From: Bacteroidales bacterium
Lineage (GTDB): Bacteria > Bacteroidota > Bacteroidia > Bacteroidales > P3
NCBI GenBank assembly: GCA_017480145.1
Contig: JAFVBF010000026.1
Coordinates: 1-49,163, forward strand
Length of the DNA stretch: 49,163 nt
Direction of reading: 5' to 3'
Position 1 is the first letter of the stretch; every line of letters begins with the position of its first letter. The position numbers were made by a program, and so were the translations under genes. The notes beneath the pieces are model-generated. The model did no database searches, was not told where the DNA came from, and saw only the letters and a program-made list of their open reading frames with translations. Shown here piece after piece: positions 1 to 8,718 of this stretch.

Positions 1-200
1 AGCGGCACCCTTGCCGGGTCCTCGGCCCCCTCCAGCTGCGACACGTAGTCCTCGCCGAACAGCTCCGCCATTTCCCTGCGCCGCGTCTCGTACAGTATGC
101 TGGCATCGGCTCGCTCGCCGGCAGTCTCCATCCCGTGCCCTTCTGGATGCCATGACACGAGCCTCCGCCAAACTTCCTTCGTTATGGCTTGTCGCTTCAT
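1..200 (-). CDS. 5' part of an unrecognised GC-rich gene, cut by the window edge
   Basis: Reading the minus strand from the ATG at 198-200, an open frame of 66 codons runs off the left edge without a stop. It begins MKRQAITKEVWRRL and continues with SWHPEGHGMETAGERADAS, a Glu/Arg-rich stretch (YETRRREMAELFGEDYV) and LEGAEDPARVP. I do not recognise the family. The composition looks coding and is much richer in G+C than the rest of the window, with G/C-ending codons favoured, which suggests foreign origin. The gene is divergent from nrnA. The plus-strand frame over the same bases is Pro/Arg-rich and looks like a shadow. The start is the first ATG after a T/A-rich leader, preceded by CTGGGGG. 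The protein is certainly incomplete. Confidence 0.6.
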   Translation of the reverse strand, partial: MKRQAITKEVWRRLVSWHPEGHGMETAGERADASILYETRRREMAELFGEDYVSQLEGAEDPARVP

Positions 201-261
201 CCCCCAGAAATAAACATATCATTTTTTTTTAACAACACTATACCCCGTCTGTTTTTTTATT

Positions 262-269
262 TACTTTTG
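262..269 (+). promoter_or_regulatory. Bacteroidetes -7 box for nrnA
   Basis: TACTTTTG matches the TAnnTTTG -7 element of Bacteroidetes promoters and lies 20 nt before the nrnA ATG. No clear TTTG -33 element is seen at the usual spacing. Confidence 0.55.
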
Positions 270-289
270 CAATGTAAAAGTAGTGTGTC

Positions 290-1321
290 ATGGACGCTAT
301 ATGTTTTGACAATCAGCATCTCGAAAGCTTTCGCACATTCATTGACGAGGCTCGGCGGATTGTAATTGTCGCACACCGTAATGCCGATGGCGATGCCGTT
401 GGCTCCAGTTTGGGACTATGGCACATGCTGTGTCAGCAAGACAAGCAGGTTACAGTGATGCTCCCCAATGGCTGCCCGAATACATTCTCTTGGCTTCCTT
501 GTAGCAGTCACATCCTTAATGGAGACCTTCAGCCAGAAGATTGCAAAGAAGCAATGTCGGCTGCCGATTTGCTTATTGGTACTGATTTCAACCAGTTGTC
601 ACGCATTGCCACGTTATCGCAGCCATTTGCCGATGCTCATGGCAAAAAAGTGCTGATAGACCATCATGAAAACCCCGACAGGGAGGCCTTTGACATTGTT
701 TTCTCTTATCCTAAGATGTCCAGTGCAAGCGAGTTGTGCTATTGGATTTCAAGTAGGCTTTGGGGAAGTGATTGTTTGACAACAGCCGCCGCCACCTGTT
801 TTTATACTGGCATTCGCACCGACACCGGGGGGCTTAGTTTCAGTTGCGACCAGCCTTCGCTCTATCAGGCTGTTGGAGACTTAGTGGGTAGAAATATAGA
901 TCCTGCCAGATTAAACCATTACATTTCGGACAATTTCACGGCTTCACGGCTGCGTTTTTATGCATTCGCACTCTCCGAACGTCTCAAAATCTTTGAGGAT
1001 TACCATTTCGCCTATTTCTTTTTGTCCCAAGATGACTTACAACATTACGATATTGTCTCATCAGAACTTGAAGGACTTGTGAATTATGCACTGATGATTA
1101 GCAATATAGAAGTAGGAGTATTGATTCGGGAAGAACCTGAGCGTATCAAATTGTCATTTCGTTCCAAATTTGATACCAACGTTGAAAAAATCGCCAGAGA
1201 AGAATTCGGTGGTGGGGGACACTTTCATGCTTCTGGAGCCGATAGTATGAATATGTCATTTCAAGAGGTTATTAAAAAAGTAGAGTCTATTTTTCTGAAA
1301 GCATCAATTGATCATGCGTAG
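290..1321 (+). CDS. nrnA: DHH/DHHA1 phosphoesterase, NrnA-type nanoRNase/pAp phosphatase
   Basis: The 343-residue product has the DHH-family layout. Motif I is NADGDAVGSS at about residues 31-40. The DHH triad (LIDHHENPD) is at about 124-126. An IRTDTGG motif follows, and the DHHA1 substrate-binding glycine motif GGGGH is at about 307-311. Family members degrade 2-5 nt RNAs and dephosphorylate pAp to AMP in the cytoplasm using Mn2+. Length is typical of NrnA. The ATG at 290 follows a TAnnTTTG box by 20 nt. The gene overlaps the next lipoprotein gene by 8 nt, so the two are probably co-transcribed. RecJ is much longer, so this is not RecJ. Confidence 0.9.
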   Translation: MDAICFDNQHLESFRTFIDEARRIVIVAHRNADGDAVGSSLGLWHMLCQQDKQVTVMLPNGCPNTFSWLPCSSHILNGDLQPEDCKEAMSAADLLIGTDFNQLSRIATLSQPFADAHGKKVLIDHHENPDREAFDIVFSYPKMSSASELCYWISSRLWGSDCLTTAAATCFYTGIRTDTGGLSFSCDQPSLYQAVGDLVGRNIDPARLNHYISDNFTASRLRFYAFALSERLKIFEDYHFAYFFLSQDDLQHYDIVSSELEGLVNYALMISNIEVGVLIREEPERIKLSFRSKFDTNVEKIAREEFGGGGHFHASGADSMNMSFQEVIKKVESIFLKASIDHA

Positions 1322-1886
1322 CCACACCTCTCATAATAACCATTATTTGCCGCATCTACTCCTGTTATTGGCAGGGGTGATTTCGATTTGGGGGTGTGGT
1401 GATCCGCCAATTATTGAGACTGAAACGGACAATGTTAAGTCAAGATTTAAGGAGAGCGGAATCAATGCAAATCGCTATTTGATAGAGCATGAAGAAACCA
1501 ATATTAATGCTTTTGTTGAACGTCGTGGATGGCAGGTGCGGCTGTTGCCTTGTGGCGCACGGATTCATGAATACGTTGTAGGGCAAGGACGTCGCATTCT
1601 AAATGATGATTCGGTAACAATCCGTTGTACTGTCAGTACGCTGTCGGGTATTCAGATTTATTGCGATACGGTGCAGTCTTTCATCACTGGTCGTTTACAG
1701 CCTAATGAAGGTCTGGATGCAGCAATCCTTGAATTGCACTACGGCAGCAGGGCGCATGTGCTTCTTCCATCCCATGTGGCTTATGGCGTGATAGGCGACG
1801 GCAACGGCATTCCGCCACGTACGCCTTTGGTTTACTCATTGGAAGTGCTGTCCCCAAATCAAGCTTTGATATTAAATCGAGATTAA
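1314..1886 (+). CDS. FKBP-like peptidyl-prolyl isomerase lipoprotein (divergent, GldI-like)
   Basis: The product (190 aa from the ATG at 1314) starts with a lipoprotein signal: a Leu-rich segment ending in a lipobox-like ISIWGC. The C-terminal half resembles an FKBP domain, with ELHYGSRAHVLLPSHVAYG followed by IPPRTPLVYSLEVL. This is the hairpin and final strand seen in FKBP-type isomerases. The usual GWE(E/K)GL active-site segment is poorly conserved, so catalytic activity is doubtful. A TTG at 1308 is a possible earlier start, but the ATG at 1314 is preferred. The gene overlaps nrnA by 8 nt and is followed after 28 nt by a second FKBP lipoprotein. It may act as an outer-membrane-associated folding factor, as inferred for GldI-like proteins. 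Confidence 0.7.
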   Translation: MRSHTSHNNHYLPHLLLLLAGVISIWGCGDPPIIETETDNVKSRFKESGINANRYLIEHEETNINAFVERRGWQVRLLPCGARIHEYVVGQGRRILNDDSVTIRCTVSTLSGIQIYCDTVQSFITGRLQPNEGLDAAILELHYGSRAHVLLPSHVAYGVIGDGNGIPPRTPLVYSLEVLSPNQALILNRD

Positions 1887-1914
1887 ATTAAAAAAGTAAA
1901 AAAAACTATAATCA

Positions 1915-2832
1915 ATGAAAACAACTGTTAAGTTTTTCGCAATGATGTTGGCTGGCATGGTGTTGCTGGCCTCTTGCACCAAGTCTGACATTCAGGGTTT
2001 TAAAAAGACCAAGAGTGGACTGCACTACAAATTTGAAACCATTGACAAGAAAGGAGACAAACTCCACATGCGTGATGTCATTGTCGGTGAAATGGTTTTC
2101 CGTATGGATTCTACAGTCCTGTTCTCTAATGTGGGAGACCCTCGTCGCATCCTTCAGATTACCGATTCAATTTATCATGATGGCAACATTGGTGAGGGCC
2201 TTCTGATGATGCACAAAGGAGAAAAGGCAACCTTTGCCATTTTTGCTGATTCTTTGTTCAAGTACTATGATCCTCGTCAAATGCCACAGGGATATGTGCA
2301 GGGCAAGAACATGATTATCTATTATGAAGTTAAGGTCGATGACATTGTTACGGCAGCCGAAGTGCAGCAAGAACAAGAGAATTTCTATGCTGCCATGGAG
2401 GAACGTCAGCGTTCCGAACCTGATGAAATCAAGAAATACATTGCTGACAACAACATTACGGTCTCACCTACCAGCGATGGTCTTTATATTATTGTTAAGA
2501 AGAAAGGCAAAGGCGATGTGGTCGGCATGGGCAAGCAGGTGCGTATGGACTACACGGGTCGCCTGTTGGATGGCACGGTGTTCGACAGTAGTGAGAAGAG
2601 CGTTGGTGATGCTGCTGGATTACAGCGTCCCAGCTATTCGCCTTTGGAATATACTGTTGGCAAAATGAGTCTTATCAAGGGATGGGAGAAAGGCATCGAA
2701 GGACTTCCCGAAGGCAGCGAGGTCCAGTTGATTATGCCGTCTTCTCTGGCTTATGGTGCTCAAGGTGCTGGCCAACTCATCCAGCCATATACGCCGCTCA
2801 TGTTCGACATCAAGATTCTATCAGTTAAATAA
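1915..2832 (+). CDS. FKBP-type peptidyl-prolyl cis-trans isomerase lipoprotein
   Basis: This 305-residue protein has a lipoprotein signal with cleavage before Cys21 (VLLASC). A degenerate FKBP-like region spans about residues 30-145, and a canonical C-terminal FKBP domain spans about 195-305. The canonical motifs are VRMDYTGRLLDGTVFDSS, IKGWEKGIEGLPEG, LIMPSSLAYG and PYTPLMFDIKIL. The family catalyses prolyl cis-trans isomerisation of secreted proteins in the periplasm or at the outer membrane. A charged helical segment (about 150-175) links the domains. The gene sits between another FKBP-like lipoprotein and adk, 21 nt upstream of adk, so it is probably in the same operon. Confidence 0.88.
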   Translation: MKTTVKFFAMMLAGMVLLASCTKSDIQGFKKTKSGLHYKFETIDKKGDKLHMRDVIVGEMVFRMDSTVLFSNVGDPRRILQITDSIYHDGNIGEGLLMMHKGEKATFAIFADSLFKYYDPRQMPQGYVQGKNMIIYYEVKVDDIVTAAEVQQEQENFYAAMEERQRSEPDEIKKYIADNNITVSPTSDGLYIIVKKKGKGDVVGMGKQVRMDYTGRLLDGTVFDSSEKSVGDAAGLQRPSYSPLEYTVGKMSLIKGWEKGIEGLPEGSEVQLIMPSSLAYGAQGAGQLIQPYTPLMFDIKILSVK

Positions 2833-2853
2833 CTTTATTACTTTCTAAACAAT

Positions 2854-3417
2854 ATGTTGAATATCATTCTTTTTGGTGCTCCTGGTGCAGGCAAGGGTAC
2901 ACAGTCCGACCTTTTGGTCGCCAAATATAAGTTGAATCATATTTCTACGGGCGACCTCCTTCGTAAAGAAATCGCTGAACAGACCGAGTTAGGCAAGCGT
3001 ATCAAAGGCATCATGGATTCTGGTAGCCTGGTCAGTGACGACATTGTTGTCGAAATGATTGACAAAGCCATAGCGAGTGACACGCAGGGTATCCTTTTTG
3101 ATGGTTTCCCTCGCAATGTGGCTCAAGCCGAGGTCTTAGACCAGTTGATGGCAAAGCATGGACGTTCGCTCACCTGTATGGTCAGTCTGGATGTCCCGAA
3201 AGACGAACTGGTACGTCGTATGTTGGAACGTGCCAAGGTCAGTGGTCGCAGCGATGACAACGAGGAGACCATCAAAAATCGTCTAAAAGAATACGAAAGC
3301 AAGACTCTTCCTGTGGCAGCCTATTACGAAAAGCAGGGCAAGCATATCAAGATTAACGGTTTTGGTGGCATCGAAGAAATCTCTGCCAATATCATTGCCG
3401 CTATCGAAAAATTATGA
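2854..3417 (+). CDS. adk: Adenylate kinase
   Basis: The 187-residue enzyme interconverts ATP + AMP and 2 ADP in the cytoplasm. The P-loop GAPGAGKGT is at residues 8-16, the AMP-binding STGDLLR at about 31-37 and FDGFPRN at about 82-88. The LID is the short form, without zinc cysteines ([14 protein letters not shown]), which explains the short length and is usual for Bacteroidetes. Its stop overlaps the obgE start in an ATGA arrangement, so translation is probably coupled. The adk-obgE neighbourhood is common in this phylum. Confidence 0.96.
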   Translation: MLNIILFGAPGAGKGTQSDLLVAKYKLNHISTGDLLRKEIAEQTELGKRIKGIMDSGSLVSDDIVVEMIDKAIASDTQGILFDGFPRNVAQAEVLDQLMAKHGRSLTCMVSLDVPKDELVRRMLERAKVSGRSDDNEETIKNRLKEYESKTLPVAAYYEKQGKHIKINGFGGIEEISANIIAAIEKL

Positions 3418-4409
3418 ACGACAACTTTGTAGATTACGTCAAAATCTTTGTCCGTTCGGGCAAAGGCGGTGCTGGGTCGGCACACCTGCTTCGGGTCAAA
3501 TACAATGCCAAGGCAGGTCCCGATGGTGGCGATGGTGGGCGTGGCGGTCATGTCATTCTGCGTGGCAACGGCCAACGGTGGACATTGTTACACCTCAAAT
3601 ACACTAAACATGTCTTTGCTGAAAATGGTCAGAACGGTGGTGAGAATCTCTGTACTGGTCGTCAAGGGTCAGACCAAGTCCTTGATGTGCCGCTGGGATG
3701 TGTCTGCCGCGATGCTGAAACGGGAGAGATATTAGGCGAAGTCACAGAGGACGGACAGATGCTTATTATCGCCAAAGGTGGGCGAGGGGGATTAGGCAAT
3801 GATCATTTCAAATCGGCCACAAACCAAACCCCGCGCTATGCCCAGCCGGGAGAACCTTCTGAAGAACGTTGGGTCATCATAGAGTTGAAGATGTTAGCCG
3901 ACGTGGGATTGGTGGGATTCCCCAATGCGGGCAAATCTACTTTGCTTAGTGTCGTTTCCGCTGCTCGTCCAGCTATAGCGGATTATCCTTTTACCACGCT
4001 TGTCCCGAATCTTGGTATGGTGAAGTATCATGACGATCAGTCTTTCTGCATCGCCGATATCCCGGGTATCATCGAGGGAGCCAGTGAGGGTAAGGGACTG
4101 GGGCTTCGTTTCCTTCGCCACATAGAGCGTAATTCGGTACTACTATTCATGGTGAGCTGTGAACAATTGAATGTGGCTCAGGAATATAATGTCTTGCTTC
4201 AGGAATTAAGACGCTACAACCCTGAATTACTTGACAAACAGCGCCTGCTCGCAGTCACCAAGTGTGATATGTTGGACGATGCTATGATGCAACAACTGAG
4301 TCGTCATCTGCCTAAGGATGTGCAAACCATCTTCATCAGTGCGGTGAGCGGGCTTAATATGTCTCAGTTGAAGGATACGCTGTTCCGCATGATTAATGCT
4401 GAGGCGTAA
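3414..4409 (+). CDS. obgE: Obg-family GTPase (ribosome maturation / stringent response)
   Basis: The 331-residue product has the glycine-rich Obg fold at residues 1-158 ([24 protein letters not shown]), then a G domain. G1 is GFPNAGKS at 168-175, switch I is [11 protein letters not shown] at about 191-201, G3 is [10 protein letters not shown] at 215-224 and G4 is TKCD. It lacks the C-terminal OCT extension, so it is a short Obg, as is common in Bacteroidetes. The family binds the 50S subunit during assembly. It overlaps adk by 4 nt and is the last tightly coupled gene of the cluster. The PAP2 gene follows after 86 nt. Confidence 0.95.
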   Translation: MNDNFVDYVKIFVRSGKGGAGSAHLLRVKYNAKAGPDGGDGGRGGHVILRGNGQRWTLLHLKYTKHVFAENGQNGGENLCTGRQGSDQVLDVPLGCVCRDAETGEILGEVTEDGQMLIIAKGGRGGLGNDHFKSATNQTPRYAQPGEPSEERWVIIELKMLADVGLVGFPNAGKSTLLSVVSAARPAIADYPFTTLVPNLGMVKYHDDQSFCIADIPGIIEGASEGKGLGLRFLRHIERNSVLLFMVSCEQLNVAQEYNVLLQELRRYNPELLDKQRLLAVTKCDMLDDAMMQQLSRHLPKDVQTIFISAVSGLNMSQLKDTLFRMINAEA

Positions 4410-4495
4410 GTTTATAGTGTACAACAGATGGTATCCTCATTGCCTAAATTAGGGTATGGGGATACCTTTTTAAATTAGATAATGCAGACGCTGCT

Positions 4496-5113
4496 ATGTT
4501 GGAATGGCTAAATTCTGTCGATACTCAATTATTCTATTGGGTTAATTCTCATCATTGCATTGGGTTGGACTGGTTCCTTTGGATTTTTACCACACACCTA
4601 TCGTGGTTTGCTGTTTTGGTCCTCTTTTTCGTCTTGGTCACATTACGCCGTGAACCACGCCAGTGGTGGGTTGTGCTGTTGGGTATTGCTCTTTGTTTTT
4701 TATTGAGCGACCGAATCTCCGTACTCTGTTTTAAGGATGTCTTCTGTCGTCTCCGACCTTGCCATGCATTAGAGAATGTGCGCATGTTTCGCCTTGGTTG
4801 TGGTGGGCAGTATGGATTCGTCAGTTCACATGCTTCCAACAGTTTCGCTCTATCGTTATTCCTTGCACTTCGATATAGGCCCTCCAGATGTCAGATTCCT
4901 TATGACAATTCCAATGGTATCGTGTACAATAAAAAAATGTCATGGTTGGCTCCGGCGTCAATTCTTATTTGGGCTTTTGTCACCAGCTATAGTCGTGTGT
5001 ATCTTGGCAAGCACTATCCTGGCGATATCCTATGTGGAGCCTTATTAGGGATTATTATTGGCAGTAGTGTGTATCTTCTATTGCAAAAAATCCCATTCTT
5101 AAAAAAACAATAA
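4496..5113 (+). CDS. PAP2-superfamily membrane phosphatase
   Basis: This is a 205-residue polytopic membrane protein with about five hydrophobic segments. The three PAP2 motifs are present: a KxxxxxxRP-like KDVFCRLRP at about residues 81-89, SSHA (PSGH-like) at about 105-108, and SRVYLGKHYPGD containing the catalytic His and Asp near 165-176. The family hydrolyses lipid phosphates such as undecaprenyl pyrophosphate or phosphatidylglycerol phosphate. The substrate here cannot be told from sequence. The ATG at 4496 is the only suitable start. The first PAP2 motif is slightly altered (Cys between Phe and Arg), but the Arg-Pro pair is kept. It may be co-transcribed with obgE. Confidence 0.85.
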   Translation: MLEWLNSVDTQLFYWVNSHHCIGLDWFLWIFTTHLSWFAVLVLFFVLVTLRREPRQWWVVLLGIALCFLLSDRISVLCFKDVFCRLRPCHALENVRMFRLGCGGQYGFVSSHASNSFALSLFLALRYRPSRCQIPYDNSNGIVYNKKMSWLAPASILIWAFVTSYSRVYLGKHYPGDILCGALLGIIIGSSVYLLLQKIPFLKKQ

Positions 5114-5214
5114 GCAAATTTCAATACTATCTCCTTGCTGCAAATATATTAAAGAAATACGTTAGAAGCTTAGCAAGATAATCGCTGTCTGCAATAAGAC
5201 CAATCAAGGGTCAG

Positions 5215-5261
5215 CTCGTAGCCTATAGGGTGTCGGGCGACACACTAATGTTAGGCGCGAG
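5215..5261. other. Structured intergenic element (nested stems)
   Basis: Within the gap between the PAP2 and TPR genes, three stems nest. CTCG 5215-5218 pairs with CGAG 5258-5261. GCC 5221-5223 pairs with GGC 5254-5256. GTGTCG 5230-5235 pairs with CGACAC 5238-5243 around a 2-nt loop. There is no T-run after it, so it is not an obvious terminator. It may be a small structured RNA or a palindromic intergenic repeat. The rest of the gap shows nothing recognisable. Confidence 0.35.
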
Positions 5262-5351
5262 ACTAATGAGAAACGATATTTGAAAAATATCATAAATCTT
5301 CGTCCGTGAAAGGAATATCTGTTGATAATAAAAAATAATACATTGGTTCAC

Positions 5352-6359
5352 ATGAAAACAATACGCATTCCCCTTCTACTATTGGCATTTGCTGTGTTTT
5401 TTGCCTCCTGTGGAAATAATAAAAACAACGTTGATGAGTCTATGACCCCGGAGCAGGTCATAGAGGTTCTTTCTGTCAAGATTCTCAAGCATGAGAAAGA
5501 CCACGAATTATATTTTCAACGGGCACGAATGCTAATGCAGGTTGGAAAAGTAAATGATGCGATATCTGATCTTGTCGTAGCAACACAGTTGAAGAATGAT
5601 AACCCAGACTACTACCTATTGTTGGCAGACGCTTATTTTGCCAATGGAGATGTGGAGCATAGTTACAGTACATTGGGCAAGGTCCTTGAATTGGACGCCA
5701 ATAATCAGGAAGCCATTTTGAAACAGGGTGAGATAGCCTACTATAGCCGTGATTACGATCGTGCCATGGAAAACCTTAGCAAAGTGACTGCCAAGGAGCC
5801 AAACAACAAGACTGCTCTATCTCTCAAGAGTTTTATTTATAAGGAAAAAGGCGATACTGCTAATGCAATAGTTCTGTTACGTAAGGTGTGCGACCTTTAT
5901 CCAGATTACGGATTGGCTTTTGAGGAATTAGGTGTGCTATACTCTATGCACCAGTCCCCGTTGGCAGTAGAGTATCTTACTACAGCCATTCGTCTTGATC
6001 CGCAGAACATCAATGCCATTTATGCTTTGGCTATGTTTTATCAAGAAACCGGTCAGATGGATGCGGCCGAAGAGACCTACAAGCAGTTATTAGACGTGGA
6101 TCCAAACAATATGTACGCTTGGCATAACCGTGGCTATATAGAACTGTTCCACTATGCCGACTATCCGCTGGCCATAGAGTATATGACTCGTGCATTGCAA
6201 TGCGATAGCCTCTTCATCGAGGCACGTGTCAATCGAGGATGTGCCTATGAACTGAGTGGTGACAAGATTTCGGCCGAACGAGACTTCCGTATTGCTTTAC
6301 AGCAACGCCCCACCTTTCAGCCTGCCATTGACGGAATGGCTCGACTCGGGAAGAAATAA
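5352..6359 (+). CDS. TPR-repeat lipoprotein
   Basis: From the ATG at 5352 the product has 335 residues. It starts with a lipoprotein signal ending in FFASC (Cys near residue 20), then consists almost entirely of tetratricopeptide repeats. Recognisable units carry D-A-xx-L, A-Y-xx-x-G-D and A-xx-x-L-x-L-D-P-x-N patterns from about residue 40 to the C terminus. TPRs mediate protein-protein contacts; the protein is expected to be lipid-anchored in the envelope. A TTG at 5322 would give a longer N terminus, but the ATG gives a proper signal peptide. The gene is followed by a strong bidirectional terminator. Specific function unknown. Confidence 0.85.
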   Translation: MKTIRIPLLLLAFAVFFASCGNNKNNVDESMTPEQVIEVLSVKILKHEKDHELYFQRARMLMQVGKVNDAISDLVVATQLKNDNPDYYLLLADAYFANGDVEHSYSTLGKVLELDANNQEAILKQGEIAYYSRDYDRAMENLSKVTAKEPNNKTALSLKSFIYKEKGDTANAIVLLRKVCDLYPDYGLAFEELGVLYSMHQSPLAVEYLTTAIRLDPQNINAIYALAMFYQETGQMDAAEETYKQLLDVDPNNMYAWHNRGYIELFHYADYPLAIEYMTRALQCDSLFIEARVNRGCAYELSGDKISAERDFRIALQQRPTFQPAIDGMARLGKK

Positions 6360-6379
6360 TATTACTTTGTCTAATAAAA

Positions 6380-6414
6380 ACTGAAAAAGCAGCCGATTCG
6401 GCTGCTTTTTCAGT
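6380..6414. terminator. Bidirectional intrinsic terminator
   Basis: A perfect 17-bp inverted repeat (6380-6396 / 6398-6414) with A-run and T-run flanks lies between two convergent genes. It can terminate both the TPR gene and the minus-strand lipoprotein gene. Confidence 0.9.
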
Positions 6415-6435
6415 TCTCTTGAATATCTTGTTAGC

Positions 6436-6948
6436 CTATCTTGCATAGAACTCGTTCCATTCACGGTCATTGATGGATGAAGCCGAGCAGGGAACTACTG
6501 TTGTACCTGTATTCGTTCCATTTTTAATCATCTCCATGTCAGTAGTTGTGGCAGTGCGGAAATTTGTATAGGTTGCAGGATAACCGGTAATGCTGACAGT
6601 CACGTTTTTATAGTCTTCCGAAGTGGCAATAGAATAGTTGGGGGCTACAATCAGGTCTGCATCATATTTTTCAGCAGCCTTGTTGAGGGTCAGTTTAATC
6701 ATGTACTGAACTTTGGGGGAGGCACTGAAATCTGCAATGTCCTTTAAGGATAGATTATTCTTATAAGTCATCTGGAATGAAATCTTGGTGGCTGTCACCT
6801 GCAATTCAGCCACCGTTGGCAGTGTGTATGCTGTCGATGCCACCGTTAGCAAATGGGTGTTGTTGTCAGTAATGTTGTAGGTTGAACTACAAGATGTTGC
6901 AAAAATTGCGGCTGCTGCGGCAACGAGGAGTAGGAAGGTCTTTTTCAT
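6436..6948 (-). CDS. Small Bacteroidales lipoprotein of unknown function
   Basis: The 170-residue protein has a lipoprotein signal with an Ala-rich core and lipobox FATSC (Cys20). The mature part is Thr/Ser-rich. It contains AAEKYDADLIVAPNYSI at about residues 92-108, then VSITGYPATYTNFRTAT at about 118-134. I associate this ending with a family of small Bacteroidetes envelope lipoproteins, without a known function. The gene is isolated, divergent from the OmpA-like gene and convergent with the TPR gene. A minus-strand TATTTTTG box lies about 60 nt upstream of the start. Confidence 0.75.
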   Translation of the reverse strand: MKKTFLLLVAAAAAIFATSCSSTYNITDNNTHLLTVASTAYTLPTVAELQVTATKISFQMTYKNNLSLKDIADFSASPKVQYMIKLTLNKAAEKYDADLIVAPNYSIATSEDYKNVTVSITGYPATYTNFRTATTTDMEMIKNGTNTGTTVVPCSASSINDREWNEFYAR

Positions 6949-7006
6949 ATTTTCATTTAATTTTAATTTCTGATTGCTTCTCTCTTTTGTGATTTTAAAG
7001 GTTTTG

Positions 7007-7014
7007 CAAAAATA
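7007..7014 (-). promoter_or_regulatory. -7 box of the 6436-6948 lipoprotein gene
   Basis: On the minus strand this reads TATTTTTG, matching TAnnTTTG, about 58 nt before the ATG. A TTTC near 7035-7038 could serve as a weak -33 element. Confidence 0.55.
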
Positions 7015-7128
7015 GGATTATTTTAGAAAATCGTGAAATTTTTTTATTTTATTCATCTAATTTTCCCATTGTTGTGCATCGTACTATGGCACCCTGTTAT
7101 ATATATTCCCCTATTTAAATATTTTTCT

Positions 7129-7136
7129 TATTTTTG
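7129..7136 (+). promoter_or_regulatory. -7 box of the OmpA-like gene
   Basis: TATTTTTG matches TAnnTTTG and lies 42 nt before the ATG at 7179. With the box at 7007-7014 it forms a divergent promoter region. Confidence 0.5.
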
Positions 7137-7178
7137 TATTTGAAATAGTATGCACATAATATGTTTAATTATTTAAAA

Positions 7179-8624
7179 ATGAAAAGGTTTTTGGTATGCC
7201 TACTGGCAGTTGCGTTTTTTGTGGGTCTGTCAGATAATGCTCTGGCTCAGAAGAAGTCGGCAAAGGGGGGCAAAAAGAAGAAGACTGCCGCTGTTGTCGA
7301 GACTCCGACGGTAGCGTTACCTTATAATAGTAATGACTGTCTTTTCGCTGTTGAACTTAAGCAGGATGTAGTTTATGGCCCGACCTCTGCCCCCTCTGGT
7401 GCTGGACGTCTTATGGAAGTGGCCGCTTCGGCATCGAATCCATATGTCGTAGAAAGAGAGCATAATAGCGTTTGGTATAAATTCTCTGTCCCATATAACG
7501 GTGAACTGGAAATCGAAATCCAGCAGACCAATCCTGCTGATGACTACGATTTCATGATATTCAAATATACGGATAATTATTTTAGCAACAATCTGATTCA
7601 GGGAAAGATACTTCCTGTTGCTTCAAGTCTTACAGCTGTCGATACAACTTTGATTGTAAAGAAAGACGCCAAAGGCAAGGCCGGCAAGGGGGCTGCAGCT
7701 GCTAAAACAGGAGCTGCCAAGCCAGCCGCTGCCGCTACCACAGGTCAGGCTGCTTCGGCTGGAAATACTGCTACGGCCAAGGCTGCTGGCGCAAAAAAGG
7801 ATGCCAAGCAAGCTCCTCCAGCCTATACTATTGGCATGAAATCTACCGGGGTAAGCTACTTCCTTCCAAAAGATTCAATTTGCAGAGACATCAAGTCCAT
7901 CAAGGTTTCGCAAGGTGAGACTTATTATATCCTCCTTGACAACCTTACACCCAATGGTTCCGGGCATACGATAAAGGTCTCCATGCACGTGGATGCTTTC
8001 ACTCCTATCGTAAAGGTGTCTGATCCTAACTCTAAGACTCCGATTGATGTTGATTTAGTCGTTCTTGAGAAAAACACCAATAACCGGGCTATTGTGCAAA
8101 ATCCCAATTTCAAAAGCGGACGTATTCCCTTTGTGCCAGGATTTGATTACACGCTCTATGCTAAACGTCAAGGATATTTTTCTGTGTACAAGGAGTTTAA
8201 TGCCAATGTGTTCAAGGTGGACACAATGCTCAATATTACTATGCACAAAGCTGTGAAAGGCAGCACTTTTACATTGGAAGATGTCTATTTTACCACCGAC
8301 GGCAAGCAGTTGCTGCCAGGTTCCGATACTGTCTTGATGAATTATGTGATGTTGTTCTTGAATCACCCTGAAGTCACTCTACTCATAAAAGGTTATGTCG
8401 CCACCTATGGTGATGTTACTTTGGAAAGTGATCAGGAGGTTTCCTTGGAACGTGCCGTTACGGTCAAAAATTTCTTGGTGTCCAAAGGTATAGAGGCCAA
8501 TCGCCTCAGCGTGTCAGGCATGTCTCCCACGGAAATTCGTCGTGCTGTAGCCGCTGCCAACGATCCTAAGGTCGGCTTGTTAAAAAAACGTATCGAATTT
8601 ATCGTTACCAATGTTGGTAAGTAG
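7179..8624 (+). CDS. OmpA-family C-terminal domain envelope protein with Ala/Lys-rich insert
   Basis: From the ATG at 7179 (481 aa) the product has a signal peptide ending near NALAQ, then a Lys-rich patch. A beta-sandwich-like N-terminal region contains NSVWYKFSVPYNGELEIEIQ and YDFMIFKYT. A low-complexity Ala/Lys/Gly segment (about residues 165-212) interrupts the middle. The C-terminal quarter is OmpA-like: VYFTTDGKQLLPGSD, LLIKGYVATYGD, LSLERA-type helix and NRLSVSGMSP. The peptidoglycan-binding Asp/Arg set of OmpA_C looks degenerate. The protein probably links envelope layers or belongs to a surface machine. An ATG at 7161 is possible, but the 7179 start gives a compact signal peptide. 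Confidence 0.75.
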   Translation: MKRFLVCLLAVAFFVGLSDNALAQKKSAKGGKKKKTAAVVETPTVALPYNSNDCLFAVELKQDVVYGPTSAPSGAGRLMEVAASASNPYVVEREHNSVWYKFSVPYNGELEIEIQQTNPADDYDFMIFKYTDNYFSNNLIQGKILPVASSLTAVDTTLIVKKDAKGKAGKGAAAAKTGAAKPAAAATTGQAASAGNTATAKAAGAKKDAKQAPPAYTIGMKSTGVSYFLPKDSICRDIKSIKVSQGETYYILLDNLTPNGSGHTIKVSMHVDAFTPIVKVSDPNSKTPIDVDLVVLEKNTNNRAIVQNPNFKSGRIPFVPGFDYTLYAKRQGYFSVYKEFNANVFKVDTMLNITMHKAVKGSTFTLEDVYFTTDGKQLLPGSDTVLMNYVMLFLNHPEVTLLIKGYVATYGDVTLESDQEVSLERAVTVKNFLVSKGIEANRLSVSGMSPTEIRRAVAAANDPKVGLLKKRIEFIVTNVGK

Positions 8625-8628
8625 TCTC

Positions 8629-8649
8629 CCTGTTGTTATTTTCAACAGG
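8629..8649 (+). terminator. Possible weak terminator after the OmpA-like gene
   Basis: CCTGTTG (8629-8635) and CAACAGG (8643-8649) form a 7-bp stem with a T-rich loop directly after the stop codon. There is no T-run after the stem, so this is a weak call. Confidence 0.3.
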
Positions 8650-8718
8650 TGCGTGTTAGGCAGTCGCTCCGAATAGGCTGCTGTTATTCCTTTTCGTAAA
8701 ACTATTAATTTATATAAC

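Noticed and set aside
11-232. Plus-strand 73-codon ORF (Pro/Arg/Ser-rich).
   Set aside because: Its composition is that of an antisense shadow; the minus-strand frame starting at 200 is more coding-like.
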